A stretch of DNA of 64,000 nucleotides. Origin: Oscillospiraceae bacterium. GTDB lineage: Bacteria; Bacillota; Clostridia; Oscillospirales; Oscillospiraceae. Made by a program: the position numbers and the translations under genes. This document shows, piece after piece, positions 26,977 through 36,386 of this stretch. Below the pieces are notes generated by a model. That model was not told where the DNA came from. It did not search any database and saw nothing but the letters and a program-made list of their open reading frames with translations. The DNA lies in the NCBI GenBank assembly GCA_017516005.1, contig JAFWDU010000013.1, positions 20,264-84,263 on the forward strand, read 5' to 3'. Position 1 is the first letter of the stretch. Each line of letters begins with the position of its first letter.

Positions 26977-28344
26977 TCAGGGTGCACTGGCTTCCCAGAT
27001 CATCTCCGAGAAAGTCGGATGAGGATGTATGCTGCGGAAAATCGACTTTGCAGTCAAGCCTTCCGAAACCGCCACGGTAAGCTCGGAAATCATATCTGTT
27101 GCTCTCGGACATACCAGCTGCGCTCCAAGAATGACATCTGTCTCGGCATGTGTGATTACTTTCACATAACCGGATTCGCTTTGAGAGATCACTGCTTTTC
27201 CGTTTGCTCCGGTCAGAGACTTTTTTGCCTTTACAGGAATGCCGGCTGCTTTCGCCTCGTCTTCCGTCATGCCGACAGAAGCGATTTCAGGACTTGTATA
27301 AATACAGCTGGGGATGACCGAAAGATTCACGGGCAGGGGATTGCCCAAAATAGACGCGACTGCATTTCTTCCCTGCGCTTCGGCGACATGAGCAAGCTGC
27401 GGGGTTCCCGCTCGTGCGTCGCCAATCACGTAAATACGGTTCACAGAGGTCTTTCCGGCCTCATCGGCAATCAGGGCGCCGCGTTCCGAAGCGGGAAGAA
27501 GCACGTCAGGGAAAATACCGCCAAGCGCAGGCTTCCTTCCTGCTGCAAGAAGCACGCCGTCGCCGGAACAGGTGCATTCCTTCCCGGTTTTATCCTTGTA
27601 TGCAACCTTCATGGCGCCAGGTTCTCCGGAGATTTCCGTGACCTGGGCACCAGTCGAAACAGAGATTCCCTGCTTTTTAAAGTACATGTTCAGACGCTGT
27701 GCGATCTCCCGATCCATTGGGGGCAGGATATGATCCATCATTTCAAGGATGGTCACCTCAGCGCCGAGGTTCCGGTAGATGGATGCGCATTCGCAGCCGA
27801 TGACGCCGCCTCCGATGATGATAAGAGAGCCGAGTTTCAATCCACTGCCTTCCAGAAGATCATTGCTGGTGTAAACACCCGGCAGTTTGCTTCCGGAGAT
27901 AGGGGGAATCGAGGGAACAGAGCCAGCGGCGACAATGAGGTAGGATGCTTCATAGCTTGTTTCGTCCGCATTCACGGTGATGAAATCTTCATTCACGCCC
28001 GTTACGCTTGCGCGGGTATTGACTACCGTGACTTTTGCCGCCTTCATGGCGGACGCAATCCCTTTCCTGAGTATCTGAACGACCTGGTTTTTTCTTTCGT
28101 GAATTGCCTCAAAGTCATATGCAGCTTCAGAAACACGCAGTCCGAGAGATTCGCTTTCCTTTATGGAGCGGTAGAGTTCGGAAACGTGCAGGAGTGCCTT
28201 GGTCGGAATGCATCCGCGATTCAGACAGGTGCCGCCCAGCTGATCCGCCTCAAACAGAACAACGGAAAGCCCGTGCTTTCCGGCTTCCTCCGCGGCAGTA
28301 TAACCGCCCGGGCCTCCGCCGATAATTGCAAGATCGTATCTCAT
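26977..28344 (-). CDS. lpdA: Dihydrolipoyl dehydrogenase (L-protein)
   Basis: FAD enzyme that reoxidises dihydrolipoyl groups, here most likely the L-protein of glycine cleavage given its position. The 455-residue product has GGGPGGYTAA (FAD), the redox disulphide CLNRGCIPTK, a second dinucleotide fold GGGVIGCECA, and the C-terminal catalytic HPHPTFSE with the active His-Glu pair. It overlaps lplA by 4 nt. Confidence 0.95.
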   Translation of the reverse strand: MRYDLAIIGGGPGGYTAAEEAGKHGLSVVLFEADQLGGTCLNRGCIPTKALLHVSELYRSIKESESLGLRVSEAAYDFEAIHERKNQVVQILRKGIASAMKAAKVTVVNTRASVTGVNEDFITVNADETSYEASYLIVAAGSVPSIPPISGSKLPGVYTSNDLLEGSGLKLGSLIIIGGGVIGCECASIYRNLGAEVTILEMMDHILPPMDREIAQRLNMYFKKQGISVSTGAQVTEISGEPGAMKVAYKDKTGKECTCSGDGVLLAAGRKPALGGIFPDVLLPASERGALIADEAGKTSVNRIYVIGDARAGTPQLAHVAEAQGRNAVASILGNPLPVNLSVIPSCIYTSPEIASVGMTEDEAKAAGIPVKAKKSLTGANGKAVISQSESGYVKVITHAETDVILGAQLVCPRATDMISELTVAVSEGLTAKSIFRSIHPHPTFSEMIWEASAP

Positions 28345-29348
28345 GATTGTGTCCTCCCAGGTAAATGTAATACCAGTTGTATCAGTTGTTCTGAGTCATG
28401 CTCCGAAATACCGTACGAATGCAGATGCGTGCGAAGCATCTCGGGATCCAGAGGGGTATTCTGAAGAATATCCGATGCGAGTGCAACATTCAGTGAGGTC
28501 TCCAACGCATCTGTGGAGAGAATTGCGGTGCTGAGCTGGTCACCGCGTTCTGACCAGTCGAAATCCAGCCGGAGAAGTCCGCTCTGTGTGCGGAGCTCGG
28601 CAAAATGAGGCAGCGGCCGCGCGTCAGAGAGGATCCATTCAGACGAGGAAAGCCTCTGTTCGGATTCTGCCAGCATCTCCGGATCGAGTACGGATTCCTC
28701 GATGGTACAGGCAGAGAGGTGAAAGGTTTCTTCAAGGGCTTCTTTCAGCGCCTGTTTCAGCAGATCCGTTGTGAGAGATGGCTTCTCATCACAGAGATTG
28801 ATTACCCTCGAGCGGACCGAAGAAACCATTCTGGCTGAAAGTTTCAGCGGTGATGGACGGAGATATGCAGAGAGCATTTCAAGATCCACCTGAAGCATCA
28901 GCGTACCATGGTGGAAGCAGCTCCTTTTGCCTTTGTAATAGGCATGTCCGGAAAACTTTCTGCCATGAAGAGTCAGATCATTTCTGCCGTTTCGCTCGGC
29001 GGGGATTCCAAGCTGATGGAGAGCACGGAGAATCACTTCCGTCTGCTTTGCAACCTGATAGTCTTCCGATGCAGTGACAAAGGTGAAATTCAGATTGCCA
29101 AGATCGTGGAAAACGGCGCCGCCGCCGGAGATCCGTCTGGCGAGATGTCCACCGTCATGCTCCAGCCTGGGCACATTGCACTCGGCAATGGCGTTCTGGT
29201 TTTTGCCGATGACAACGGTTCTCTCATTCTGCCAGAGATACAGGACACAGGTACCCGGTTCGATCCATTGAAGAAGAGATTCTTCAACAGCGAGATTATG
29301 GTATGGATTTGTTTGTGTCCCGTTGAGGACATAGAGCTTTTGAATCAT
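28341..29348 (-). CDS. lplA: Lipoate--protein ligase A
   Basis: Attaches scavenged lipoate to lipoyl-domain proteins, here presumably GcvH. The 335-residue product has the biotin/lipoate ligase fold with RRISGGGAVFHDLGNLNFTFV and NGRNDLTLHGRKFSGHAYYKGKR, the lipoyl-AMP pocket, and a C-terminal accessory domain. It is next to the glycine cleavage genes and overlaps lpdA by 4 nt. No lipoyl synthase is visible, so the organism may rely on exogenous lipoate; this is an inference from this window only. Confidence 0.94.
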   Translation of the reverse strand: MIQKLYVLNGTQTNPYHNLAVEESLLQWIEPGTCVLYLWQNERTVVIGKNQNAIAECNVPRLEHDGGHLARRISGGGAVFHDLGNLNFTFVTASEDYQVAKQTEVILRALHQLGIPAERNGRNDLTLHGRKFSGHAYYKGKRSCFHHGTLMLQVDLEMLSAYLRPSPLKLSARMVSSVRSRVINLCDEKPSLTTDLLKQALKEALEETFHLSACTIEESVLDPEMLAESEQRLSSSEWILSDARPLPHFAELRTQSGLLRLDFDWSERGDQLSTAILSTDALETSLNVALASDILQNTPLDPEMLRTHLHSYGISEHDSEQLIQLVLHLPGRTQS

Positions 29349-29363
29349 AGGTTTGAGAGGAAA

Positions 29364-29400
29364 GGCCGGGTCTGCAGGGGTTTCCTGATAAGACCCGGCC
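29364..29400 (-). terminator. Hairpin between gcvPB and lplA
   Basis: A perfect 10-bp stem AGGCCGGGTCT-type (29364-29373 with 29391-29400) followed by only TTTCC. Probably a partial terminator that lowers lplA-lpdA expression relative to gcv. Confidence 0.55.
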
Positions 29401-29416
29401 TGAATGTAGGAAACGA

Positions 29417-30853
29417 TTATTCAAACGGATAGCGGAGAATCGGATTGCGGGCTGCAGAAACTTCATCGGGCCGTCCGACTGTCCGGGTATTCGGTGCACT
29501 GTGCAGGATTTCCGGGTTCTCCCTGGCCTCCTTCGCAATCTCGAGGAACAGATCGCAGGCGTCATCCAGGGTTTCCCGGGACTCTGTCTCCGTGGGCTCA
29601 AGCATCAATGCCTCATGAACAATCAGGGGGAAGTACATCGTTGGCGGATGAATGCCGAAATCAAGAAGCCGTTTGGCAACATCCATTGCGGATATACCCG
29701 TCTCATCCTTGAGCTTCTTCAGATCCATGACGAATTCGTGCATGCAGATTCCGGGATAGGCAATCTCATAAGATTTGCTCAGACGGTGCATCATGTAATT
29801 CGCGTTGAGTACAGCGGTAGAGGAGGCCTCAGTCAGGCCTTCGCCGCCCAGAGAGAACAGATAGGTCATTGCGCGCACAACCACCAGGAAGTTGCCCTGG
29901 AAGCTGCGGACCTTTCCAACGGATTCCGAAGGATCGTAAAGAGAATAGACGCCGTTGTCCTCCCGCACCTGGGGAGAGGGGAGATAGTCGGAGAGAAAAG
30001 CTTTGCAGCCGACGGGGCCGGAGCCGGGACCGCCTCCGCCGTGGGGCGTGGAGAAGGTCTTGTGAAGATTCACGTGAACACAGTCAAAACCCATATCGCC
30101 TGGACGTGCATGACCCATGACAGCGTTCAGGTTTGCGCCGTCGTAATAGCACAGACCGCCTGCCTCATGAACGATTTTCGTGATTTCCAGAATGTTGGGG
30201 TCGAAAAGGCCAAGCGTGTTGGGATTGGTCAGCATCAGACCGGCGGTATCCTCTCCGGCTGCCGCGCGGAGCGCATCCAGATCCACGCCGCCTTCTGCGT
30301 TGGAAGGGACCGAGACGACCGTAAAGCCGGCCATAACGGCAGATGCGGGGTTGGTGCCGTGCGCGGAATCGGGAACGAGGATTTTAGTCCGTTTCTCCAG
30401 ATCACCGCGAAGCTGATGATAGCGGCGGATCAGCAGAAGACCCGTATACTCGCCATGAGCGCCGGCTGCCGGCTGGAAAGTCATATCATCCATTCCAGTG
30501 ATTTCGCAGATATATTTACCGGCGGTATGCAGGAGTTCAAGAGCGCCCTGTGTTGTGGCAGGGTCCTGCAGTGGATGAAGCTCCGTGAAGCCGGGCAGGG
30601 AGGCCATCGCCTCGTTGACACGCGGATTGTATTTCATGGTACATGAACCAAGCGGGTAGAAGCCGGAGTTCACGCCATAGGTTTCTTTTGAGAGCGCCGT
30701 ATAGTGGCGGTCAAGATCTACTTCGGACAGTTCGGGGAGACGAGGTGCGGAGCTGCGGAGGAGGGATTCATCAAAGGAAACTTCCGGAACATCGCAGTCA
30801 GGAAGAAGATTCATGGCTCTTCCAGTGCGGCTTCTTTCGAAAAGCAGTTTCAT
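29417..30853 (-). CDS. gcvPB: Glycine dehydrogenase (decarboxylating) subunit 2
   Basis: PLP-bearing subunit of the two-part P-protein of glycine cleavage, which decarboxylates glycine and loads the aminomethyl group on GcvH. In the 478-residue product the PLP lysine is in [20 protein letters not shown], with [10 protein letters not shown] near the N terminus and [14 protein letters not shown] at 30851-30853 has GGAGG upstream; the frame before it overlaps gcvPA. It overlaps gcvPA by 4 nt. Confidence 0.97.
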   Translation of the reverse strand: MKLLFERSRTGRAMNLLPDCDVPEVSFDESLLRSSAPRLPELSEVDLDRHYTALSKETYGVNSGFYPLGSCTMKYNPRVNEAMASLPGFTELHPLQDPATTQGALELLHTAGKYICEITGMDDMTFQPAAGAHGEYTGLLLIRRYHQLRGDLEKRTKILVPDSAHGTNPASAVMAGFTVVSVPSNAEGGVDLDALRAAAGEDTAGLMLTNPNTLGLFDPNILEITKIVHEAGGLCYYDGANLNAVMGHARPGDMGFDCVHVNLHKTFSTPHGGGGPGSGPVGCKAFLSDYLPSPQVREDNGVYSLYDPSESVGKVRSFQGNFLVVVRAMTYLFSLGGEGLTEASSTAVLNANYMMHRLSKSYEIAYPGICMHEFVMDLKKLKDETGISAMDVAKRLLDFGIHPPTMYFPLIVHEALMLEPTETESRETLDDACDLFLEIAKEARENPEILHSAPNTRTVGRPDEVSAARNPILRYPFE

Positions 30854-32181
30854 TTTCCTGCCTCCTCTCCGACAATCTGGGCAGTCAGAGCACACAGATT
30901 GTCTATTTCAGCTTTGGAGTTCATTTCCGTTGCACACCAGAGTATGGCGCCGTCCACGGGAAGACCGCCTAGGATGCCATGCTCGGCAAGACGGGCGTTC
31001 AGCTTTTCGGGGGCAATAGGGCAGTGCATAAGGAATTCATGGAAGAAGGGTTTTTCCTCTACCAGTGAGAATCCGGCAATCTCAGACAGCTTCTGAGCCA
31101 GATAATGCGCATGAGAAGCGGAGTTCATGGCTGCTTTGCGAAGACCGCCGGGACCCATGGCCGCGAGATACACGGACGCAGTCATGGCACAAAGTGCTTC
31201 GTTTGAGCAGATATTGGAGGAGGCTTTCTCCCGGCGAATATGCTGCTCTCTGGCCTGGAGCGTCAGAACGAAGCAGCGGCGGCCCTGTGCGTCGGTTGTC
31301 TGACCCACAATCCGCCCGGGAAGCTTCCGCATCATTTCCTTGGATGCTGCCATAAAGCCGAGATAAGGACCGCCGAAACCCATGGGCAGGCCAAGAGGCT
31401 GACCCTCACCGCAGGCGATGTCAACGCCGTATTCACCGGGAGTTTTCAGCAGACCGAGAGAGATGGGATTGACGCCCAGGGCAACCTTTGCGCCTGCCTC
31501 ATGGGCAAGAGAAACAATCGTTTCCACGTCTTCCAGAATGCCGTAGAAATTCGGACTCTGGACATAGACACTGGCAGTCTGTGCGTCGAGAGCTGCCTTC
31601 AGTGCGTTCAGATCTGTAGCATGTGCGTCATCAGGGAGGAGTACACATTCAGCGCCTCTGGACTCACAGTAAGTTCGAATGACTGCGATGACATCCGGAT
31701 GGGCGGCGGATGAGACAATCACTTTCTTCTTCCGGCGTCCGTCCACATTCATCAGAACAGCTTCCGCGGCAGCGGTAGCACCGTCGTATACAGAAGCGTT
31801 GGAAACGTCCATGCCAGTGAGCTCACAGATCTGGGTCTGATACTCAAAGATGGACTGAAGCACGCCCTGGCTGATTTCCGCCTGGTACGGCGTGTAGGCG
31901 GTAAGAAACTCTTCCTTGGATGTAATGGTCTTTACAATGGCGGGAATGAAGTGGCGGTATGCGCCGGCTCCGCGGAAGACACTGCGGAAGACCGTGTTCT
32001 TTTCCGACAGGGCTGTAACACGCTGGGAGACTTCCAGTTCGGACATGCCTTCCGGCAGATTCAGTCCATGAATGCGGACAGCATCCGGAACCATGGCATA
32101 CAGATCTTCGGGAGACTGCAAGCCGATTGCATGGAGCATATCCAGCCGCTCATCCCGGGTAGAGGGAAGATAGTTGCTCAT
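30850..32181 (-). CDS. gcvPA: Glycine dehydrogenase (decarboxylating) subunit 1
   Basis: Partner subunit of the split P-protein, 443 residues with the family N terminus ([17 protein letters not shown]) and [27 protein letters not shown]. It lacks the PLP lysine, as expected, because that resides in GcvPB. It sits 6 nt after gcvH and overlaps gcvPB by 4 nt. Confidence 0.96.
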   Translation of the reverse strand: MSNYLPSTRDERLDMLHAIGLQSPEDLYAMVPDAVRIHGLNLPEGMSELEVSQRVTALSEKNTVFRSVFRGAGAYRHFIPAIVKTITSKEEFLTAYTPYQAEISQGVLQSIFEYQTQICELTGMDVSNASVYDGATAAAEAVLMNVDGRRKKKVIVSSAAHPDVIAVIRTYCESRGAECVLLPDDAHATDLNALKAALDAQTASVYVQSPNFYGILEDVETIVSLAHEAGAKVALGVNPISLGLLKTPGEYGVDIACGEGQPLGLPMGFGGPYLGFMAASKEMMRKLPGRIVGQTTDAQGRRCFVLTLQAREQHIRREKASSNICSNEALCAMTASVYLAAMGPGGLRKAAMNSASHAHYLAQKLSEIAGFSLVEEKPFFHEFLMHCPIAPEKLNARLAEHGILGGLPVDGAILWCATEMNSKAEIDNLCALTAQIVGEEAGK

Positions 32182-32187
32182 GGATAA

Positions 32188-32565
32188 TTACTCCTCTTCA
32201 CAAAAATCGGAATATTCGGCAGCGTCGAGAAGATTCTCGGTATCAGTCACATCGGAAATGCGGATGAACCATGCGTCATAAGGCGCTTCATTGATCATTT
32301 CGGGCTTGTCCATGAGTTCCTCATTGATCTCTGCAACAACGCCGCTGACAGGGGAGATTACTTCGGCCACAGCCTTGACAGACTCCACGTCCGCAAAGGA
32401 TTCGCCGGCGACAACCTCGTCGCCAACCTCGGGAAGATTGACAAATACGATATCGCCCAGCTCGGACTGTGCAAAGTCCGTCAGACCGACCACAGACAGG
32501 CCGTCTTCCTCTTTTACCCATTCGTGGGTTTTCGTATACCGCAGGTTCTCAGGAATCATACTCAT
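32188..32565 (-). CDS. gcvH: Glycine cleavage system H protein
   Basis: Lipoyl carrier that shuttles the aminomethyl intermediate among P, T and L proteins. The 125-residue product has the lipoyl-lysine motif [18 protein letters not shown] (lysine near 62) and N-terminal [14 protein letters not shown] precedes the ATG. The acidic C-terminal tail DFCEEE is ordinary. Confidence 0.97.
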   Translation of the reverse strand: MSMIPENLRYTKTHEWVKEEDGLSVVGLTDFAQSELGDIVFVNLPEVGDEVVAGESFADVESVKAVAEVISPVSGVVAEINEELMDKPEMINEAPYDAWFIRISDVTDTENLLDAAEYSDFCEEE

Positions 32566-32601
32566 TATAATTTTCCTCCAATCATGTTTGTATCAAAAAA
32601 C

Positions 32602-33690
32602 TTATTTTGAACGTTTATAAAAGACATAAGGAATGACGCGGCAGGCAACGCGGCGGCCGCGGACATCTGCTTCCAACTCCGTGCCAGGAGCCGCGAATTC
32701 GCGTTCCACAAGTGCCATAGCAACGGGCTTTCCGAGATATGGGCAATGCGTACCGGAAGTGCTGGCGCCGATCTCGCGGTCTCCGGAGAAGAGAGGCTGA
32801 TGCTCCCGAACGATGCCGCGGCCGGTGATTTCCAGTCCTACGCGGATCCGCTTGGGTTCTCCGGCAGCAAGCAGCGCGTCTCTGCCGATGAATTCGGGTT
32901 TGTCCAGCTTGACACCGAAACCGAGATCCGCTTCCAGCGGAGTGATATCTTCGTCCATCTCATGGCCGTAAAGAGGCATGCCAGCTTCCAGACGCAGCGT
33001 GTCGCGGGCTCCGAGGCCGCAGGGAATCAGGCCATAGGGTTCTCCGGTTTTCCGAAGCAGACGCCAGAGCTTCTCTGCATTTTCGTTGGCGGTGAAGATC
33101 TCATAACCCAGTTCACCAGTATAGCCGGTGCGGGAGATCATGCAGTTCATGCCGTCAATGTCCGCAGACTGGACAGCGGTGTAATATCCCTTGGGGATGC
33201 TTTCAGGAGGAAGAAGCTGTGCGAGAATCTCAGGTGCTTTAGGGCCCTGCAGTGCGATTTCCGCTACGTTATCAGACAGATCTTCCGCTTTGGTGCCGGG
33301 GAGGAGATTGGCAAGAATGTGTGCATAGTCTTTGTCACGATTGGATGCGTTGACAACGGCAAGATAGCATTCCTCGCCGAACTTGTAGACAATCAGATCA
33401 TCCACACAGCCGCCGTGCTCATTGCACATGACGGTATAGCGGACCTTCCCGACAGGCATATCGGTAAAACGATTGGTCATAATGTGGTGCAGGGAGTCAA
33501 GCGCGGTTTTTCCGGTGAAGAGTATTTCGCCCATGTGTGAGACATCGAACAGGCCACAGGCCTGTCGGACAGCCATATGCTCCGCAATTACACCGGTGCC
33601 GTACTGGACCGGAAGAAGATAACCGGCAAACGGGACGATTTTTCCGCCTTCCTCCACATGAATGTCATAGAGCGGTGTTTTCTTTTCCAA
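32602..33690 (-). CDS. gcvT: Aminomethyltransferase (glycine cleavage T protein)
   Basis: Transfers the one-carbon unit from GcvH to tetrahydrofolate, releasing ammonia. The 362-residue product has GLFDVSHMGEI, YTVMCNEHGGCVDDLIVYK, the folate-binding GYTGELGYEIF, and C-terminal PYLGKPVAMALVE. The start is TTG at 33688-33690, with GGAGG 7 nt upstream; the overlapping ATG is out of frame. It is first in the riboswitch-controlled gcv cluster. Confidence 0.96.
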   Translation of the reverse strand: MEKKTPLYDIHVEEGGKIVPFAGYLLPVQYGTGVIAEHMAVRQACGLFDVSHMGEILFTGKTALDSLHHIMTNRFTDMPVGKVRYTVMCNEHGGCVDDLIVYKFGEECYLAVVNASNRDKDYAHILANLLPGTKAEDLSDNVAEIALQGPKAPEILAQLLPPESIPKGYYTAVQSADIDGMNCMISRTGYTGELGYEIFTANENAEKLWRLLRKTGEPYGLIPCGLGARDTLRLEAGMPLYGHEMDEDITPLEADLGFGVKLDKPEFIGRDALLAAGEPKRIRVGLEITGRGIVREHQPLFSGDREIGASTSGTHCPYLGKPVAMALVEREFAAPGTELEADVRGRRVACRVIPYVFYKRSK

Positions 33691-33716
33691 TTCATTTCCT
33701 CCTTAATAATAGATGC

Positions 33717-33757
33717 AAAACAGGGGCACAAAACATCTGATTGTTTTGTGCCCCTGT
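33717..33757 (-). terminator. Expression-platform terminator of the glycine riboswitch
   Basis: A perfect 16-bp stem (33720-33735 with 33742-33757, core CAGGGGCACAAAACA) and TTTTGC on the minus strand, 27 nt before gcvT. It overlaps the 3' edge of the second aptamer, so glycine binding can prevent its formation. Confidence 0.85.
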
Positions 33758-33950
33758 GCTGAACCTGAAAGATTCCCTGCGGTTCTCTCATGGAACTGGA
33801 ATTCCGGAACTGCAGTTTGCTTCTTCGGTGCGCGATTGCGCTCTCCAGAGTTTCGTCAGAAGCCGGTCCTTTTGCCTGAGAGTGATTGCAGCCCCTTCGG
33901 CGCCGCCCGTTTCCAGCGTCAGCGGTCTCTCCCGACTTCGTCATCCGAAT
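33735..33950 (-). promoter_or_regulatory. Tandem glycine riboswitch
   Basis: Two glycine aptamers on the minus strand. The first has GGGAGAGACC, CGCCGAAGGGGC, CTCTCAGGCAAAAGGACCG and CTCTGGAGAG. The second has CACCGAAGAAGCAAAC and AATCTTTCAGGTTCAGCACAG. In this class, glycine turns expression on, fitting induction of glycine cleavage. Confidence 0.93.
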
Positions 33951-33967
33951 CTTCAATTGTCAACATC

Positions 33968-33997
33968 AGTATACATTGCGCTGAGGGCGCATGTCAA
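33968..33997 (-). promoter_or_regulatory. Promoter of the gcv operon
   Basis: Minus strand TTGACA (33992-33997), 18-bp spacer, TATACT (33968-33973). It places the start of transcription at the 5' edge of the riboswitch. Confidence 0.75.
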
Positions 33998-34153
33998 CTG
34001 ATTAATCCGGCAGATTCGGAGGGAAAAAGCATGCGATTTTCAGCATTTTCCCGAAAATCTTTTTCCTACGGAAATGCTTTGAATTGGGTGTTGAAAACGG
34101 CAGAAGGAAACATTACTGATATATAAAAGGCGTATTTTATAACACCGTGCCGG

Positions 34154-34912
34154 TCATACGGAAAGGTCCATTTCAAGGCCGACCGGGCAGTGATCGGAGC
34201 CGAAGATATCCGAATGAATGGTCGTTGAAAGGATCTGATCTCTGAGACGACTGGAGGCGACAAAATAGTCGATGCGCCAGCCGACATCCCGCTCCCGGGC
34301 ACGCATCCGATAGCTCCACCAGGAATAGGCAACCTGGTCCGGGTGCTGATCTCGGAAAGAATCCAGAAAACCGGCAGCAAGAAGCTCCGTGAATTTACCC
34401 CGCTCTTCATCGGAAAATCCAGGATTTCCATGATTCGTTGCGGGATTCTTCAGATCAATTTCCTCATGTGCCACGTTGAGATCGCCGCATGCGATAACTG
34501 GCTTCGTACGATCCAGATCCTGCAGATAATTCCGGAAGGCGTCTTCCCACTGTATGCGGAAATCAAGACGCTTGAGACCGTCCTGCGCATTTGGCGTATA
34601 GCATGTTACAAGATAAAATGCCGGATACTCCAGCGTGATCAGCCTTCCTTCATGGTCCAGTTCCTCAACGCCGATCCCGTAACGGACGTTTAAAGGTGCG
34701 TGCTTTGTGAAAATGGCGGTTCCGGAATAGCCCTTCTTTTCTGCACTGTTCCAGAACTGTTCATAGCCAGGCAGCTCCAGACTGATCTGGTCCGGCTGAA
34801 GCTTGGTCTCCTGCAGACAGAAAAAATCCGCATCCGCCTGATTGAAGAAATCAAGAAATCCTTTCTGCAAACAGGCGCGAAGCCCGTTGACATTCCATGA
34901 GACAAAACGCAA
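34154..34912 (-). CDS. exoA: Exodeoxyribonuclease III / AP endonuclease
   Basis: Base-excision repair enzyme that cuts at abasic sites. The 252-residue product has the family landmarks RFVSWNVNGLRA, FFCLQETKL, YSGTAIFTK, ACGDLNVAHEEIDL and C-terminal GSDHCPVGLEM (catalytic Asp-His). The start is TTG at 34910-34912, with GGAGGG 5 nt upstream. It diverges from murT and their promoters share a -35 box. Confidence 0.95.
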   Translation of the reverse strand: MRFVSWNVNGLRACLQKGFLDFFNQADADFFCLQETKLQPDQISLELPGYEQFWNSAEKKGYSGTAIFTKHAPLNVRYGIGVEELDHEGRLITLEYPAFYLVTCYTPNAQDGLKRLDFRIQWEDAFRNYLQDLDRTKPVIACGDLNVAHEEIDLKNPATNHGNPGFSDEERGKFTELLAAGFLDSFRDQHPDQVAYSWWSYRMRARERDVGWRIDYFVASSRLRDQILSTTIHSDIFGSDHCPVGLEMDLSV

Positions 34913-34940
34913 ATAAATCCCTCCGCGTTGTTTTTTGTAT

Positions 34941-34969
34941 ATTGTACCAGTCTGACGGGGTGTTGTAAA
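34941..34969 (-). promoter_or_regulatory. Promoter of exoA
   Basis: Minus strand TTTACA (34964-34969), 17-bp spacer, TACAAT (34941-34946). Its -35 overlaps five bases of the murT -35. Confidence 0.75.
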
Positions 34970-34991
34970 GTTCGGCGGTTTCTGCTATAAT
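34963..34991 (+). promoter_or_regulatory. Promoter of murT-gatD with no room for a leader
   Basis: TTGTAA (34963-34968), 17 bp, TATAAT (34986-34991). The expected start of transcription (about 34997-34999) coincides with the ATG at 34999, so the mRNA is probably leaderless. Confidence 0.75.
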
Positions 34992-34998
34992 GCCGAAC

Positions 34999-36375
34999 AT
35001 GATGAAATTACGTGTATTTTGTGCACTGCTTGCCTGCAGGGCAGCCCGTCTCGGACTGCGTCTGCTTGGCCGCGGAGGCACCGATTTCCCCGGCAGAGTT
35101 GCTCTGAAACTCTGCCCGAATCTGCTTGGAATTCTGGCAAAGAACGTGACAACAGTGATTGTCACGGGCACCAACGGCAAGACCACGACATCCCGCATGA
35201 TTGAGCAGGCTCTTGCTGATTCTGGAATCTCTTACTTTGCCAACAAGTCCGGCGCAAACCTGCTGTCTGGCGTGACTGCTGAATTCGCCATGCATTCGAC
35301 GCTGTTCGGTCGCTGCCGCTATGATTATGCGCTTATTGAGTCCGACGAAGCAGCGTTCAAGGCGATTTCCCGCTTTGTCGACGCGAAAGCAATCGTCCTT
35401 ACAAACGTGTTCCGGGACCAGCTGGACCGGTATGGCGAGGTAACTCATACGCTGGATAATCTCCGCATCGGTGTGGAAAACAGCCCGAATGCGGTTCTTT
35501 GCATCAATGCGGATGATTCTCTCTGCGCGTCACTGGCAGATGAGGTATCAAATGAGATCTGCTTTTACGGGGTCAATGTTCCTGTTTATGCCGCCAGAGT
35601 CCAGGAAGTATCTGATGCGCCGTACTGCATCCGCTGCAAGCATGAGTACACCTATGACTATGTGACTTACGGCCATCTCGGCGGATACCGCTGCCCCAAC
35701 TGCGGCTATTCCAGGCCATCCCCGAAGGTTGCGGTCTGTGAGGTCAGCCGGTCTGATGCTGAGTCCAGCCAGCTTCGATTCCGGCTTCCAGACGGGAAGG
35801 AACTGGATGCGCTGGTGAATCTTCCCGGCGGCTATAATATCTACAACGCCTGCGCGTGCATGGCGGCCGGACAGGTCCTTGGACTGAATCCGGAAGTGAC
35901 TGCCTTGTCCTTAAGCCGGTTTGAGTGCGGGTTCGGCCGGATGGAACAGTTTGAGATTGCCGGGAAAAAGCTCCGGATGATTCTCATCAAGAACCCCGCA
36001 GGCTGCAACCAGGTGCTGAACTTCCTCCGGAATACCAATACCAATGTGCTGTTCACTGCGTGTCTGAACGACCGGGCGCAGGACGGCACGGACGTGTCGT
36101 GGATCTGGGATGTGGACTTTGAGCAGCTGACGGAGATGGGAGACAGGCTGACAGCGGTCTATGTTTCCGGCGTACGCGCGGATGACATGGCTCTCCGCTT
36201 CAAATATGCGGATATTCCTGTGGAGAAAATTCATGTGTTCCGGGACAATAAGAGCCTGATTGATGCAATTCTGGCGCAGAATGAACCTGCATATATTATG
36301 CCCACTTATACGGCTATGCTGAATTTGAGAAACTATCTCAGCAAGACCTACGGGTTTAAGCAGTTCTGGGAATGA
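34999..36375 (+). CDS. murT: Lipid II isoglutaminyl synthase, Mur-ligase subunit MurT
   Basis: With GatD it amidates the D-glutamate of lipid II to D-isoglutamine. The roughly 458-residue product has the Mur ligase P-loop VTGTNGKTTTSRM, a four-cysteine zinc ribbon (CIRCKHEYTY...CPNCGYS), and a C-terminal DUF1727 domain with DVSWIWDVDFE. An in-frame ATG at 34990 lies within the -10 box and cannot be transcribed from the visible promoter. ATG 34999 or 35002 is therefore preferred. GatD follows after 11 nt. Confidence 0.94.
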   Translation: MMKLRVFCALLACRAARLGLRLLGRGGTDFPGRVALKLCPNLLGILAKNVTTVIVTGTNGKTTTSRMIEQALADSGISYFANKSGANLLSGVTAEFAMHSTLFGRCRYDYALIESDEAAFKAISRFVDAKAIVLTNVFRDQLDRYGEVTHTLDNLRIGVENSPNAVLCINADDSLCASLADEVSNEICFYGVNVPVYAARVQEVSDAPYCIRCKHEYTYDYVTYGHLGGYRCPNCGYSRPSPKVAVCEVSRSDAESSQLRFRLPDGKELDALVNLPGGYNIYNACACMAAGQVLGLNPEVTALSLSRFECGFGRMEQFEIAGKKLRMILIKNPAGCNQVLNFLRNTNTNVLFTACLNDRAQDGTDVSWIWDVDFEQLTEMGDRLTAVYVSGVRADDMALRFKYADIPVEKIHVFRDNKSLIDAILAQNEPAYIMPTYTAMLNLRNYLSKTYGFKQFWE

Positions 36376-36386
36376 GGTGTGAAGAT

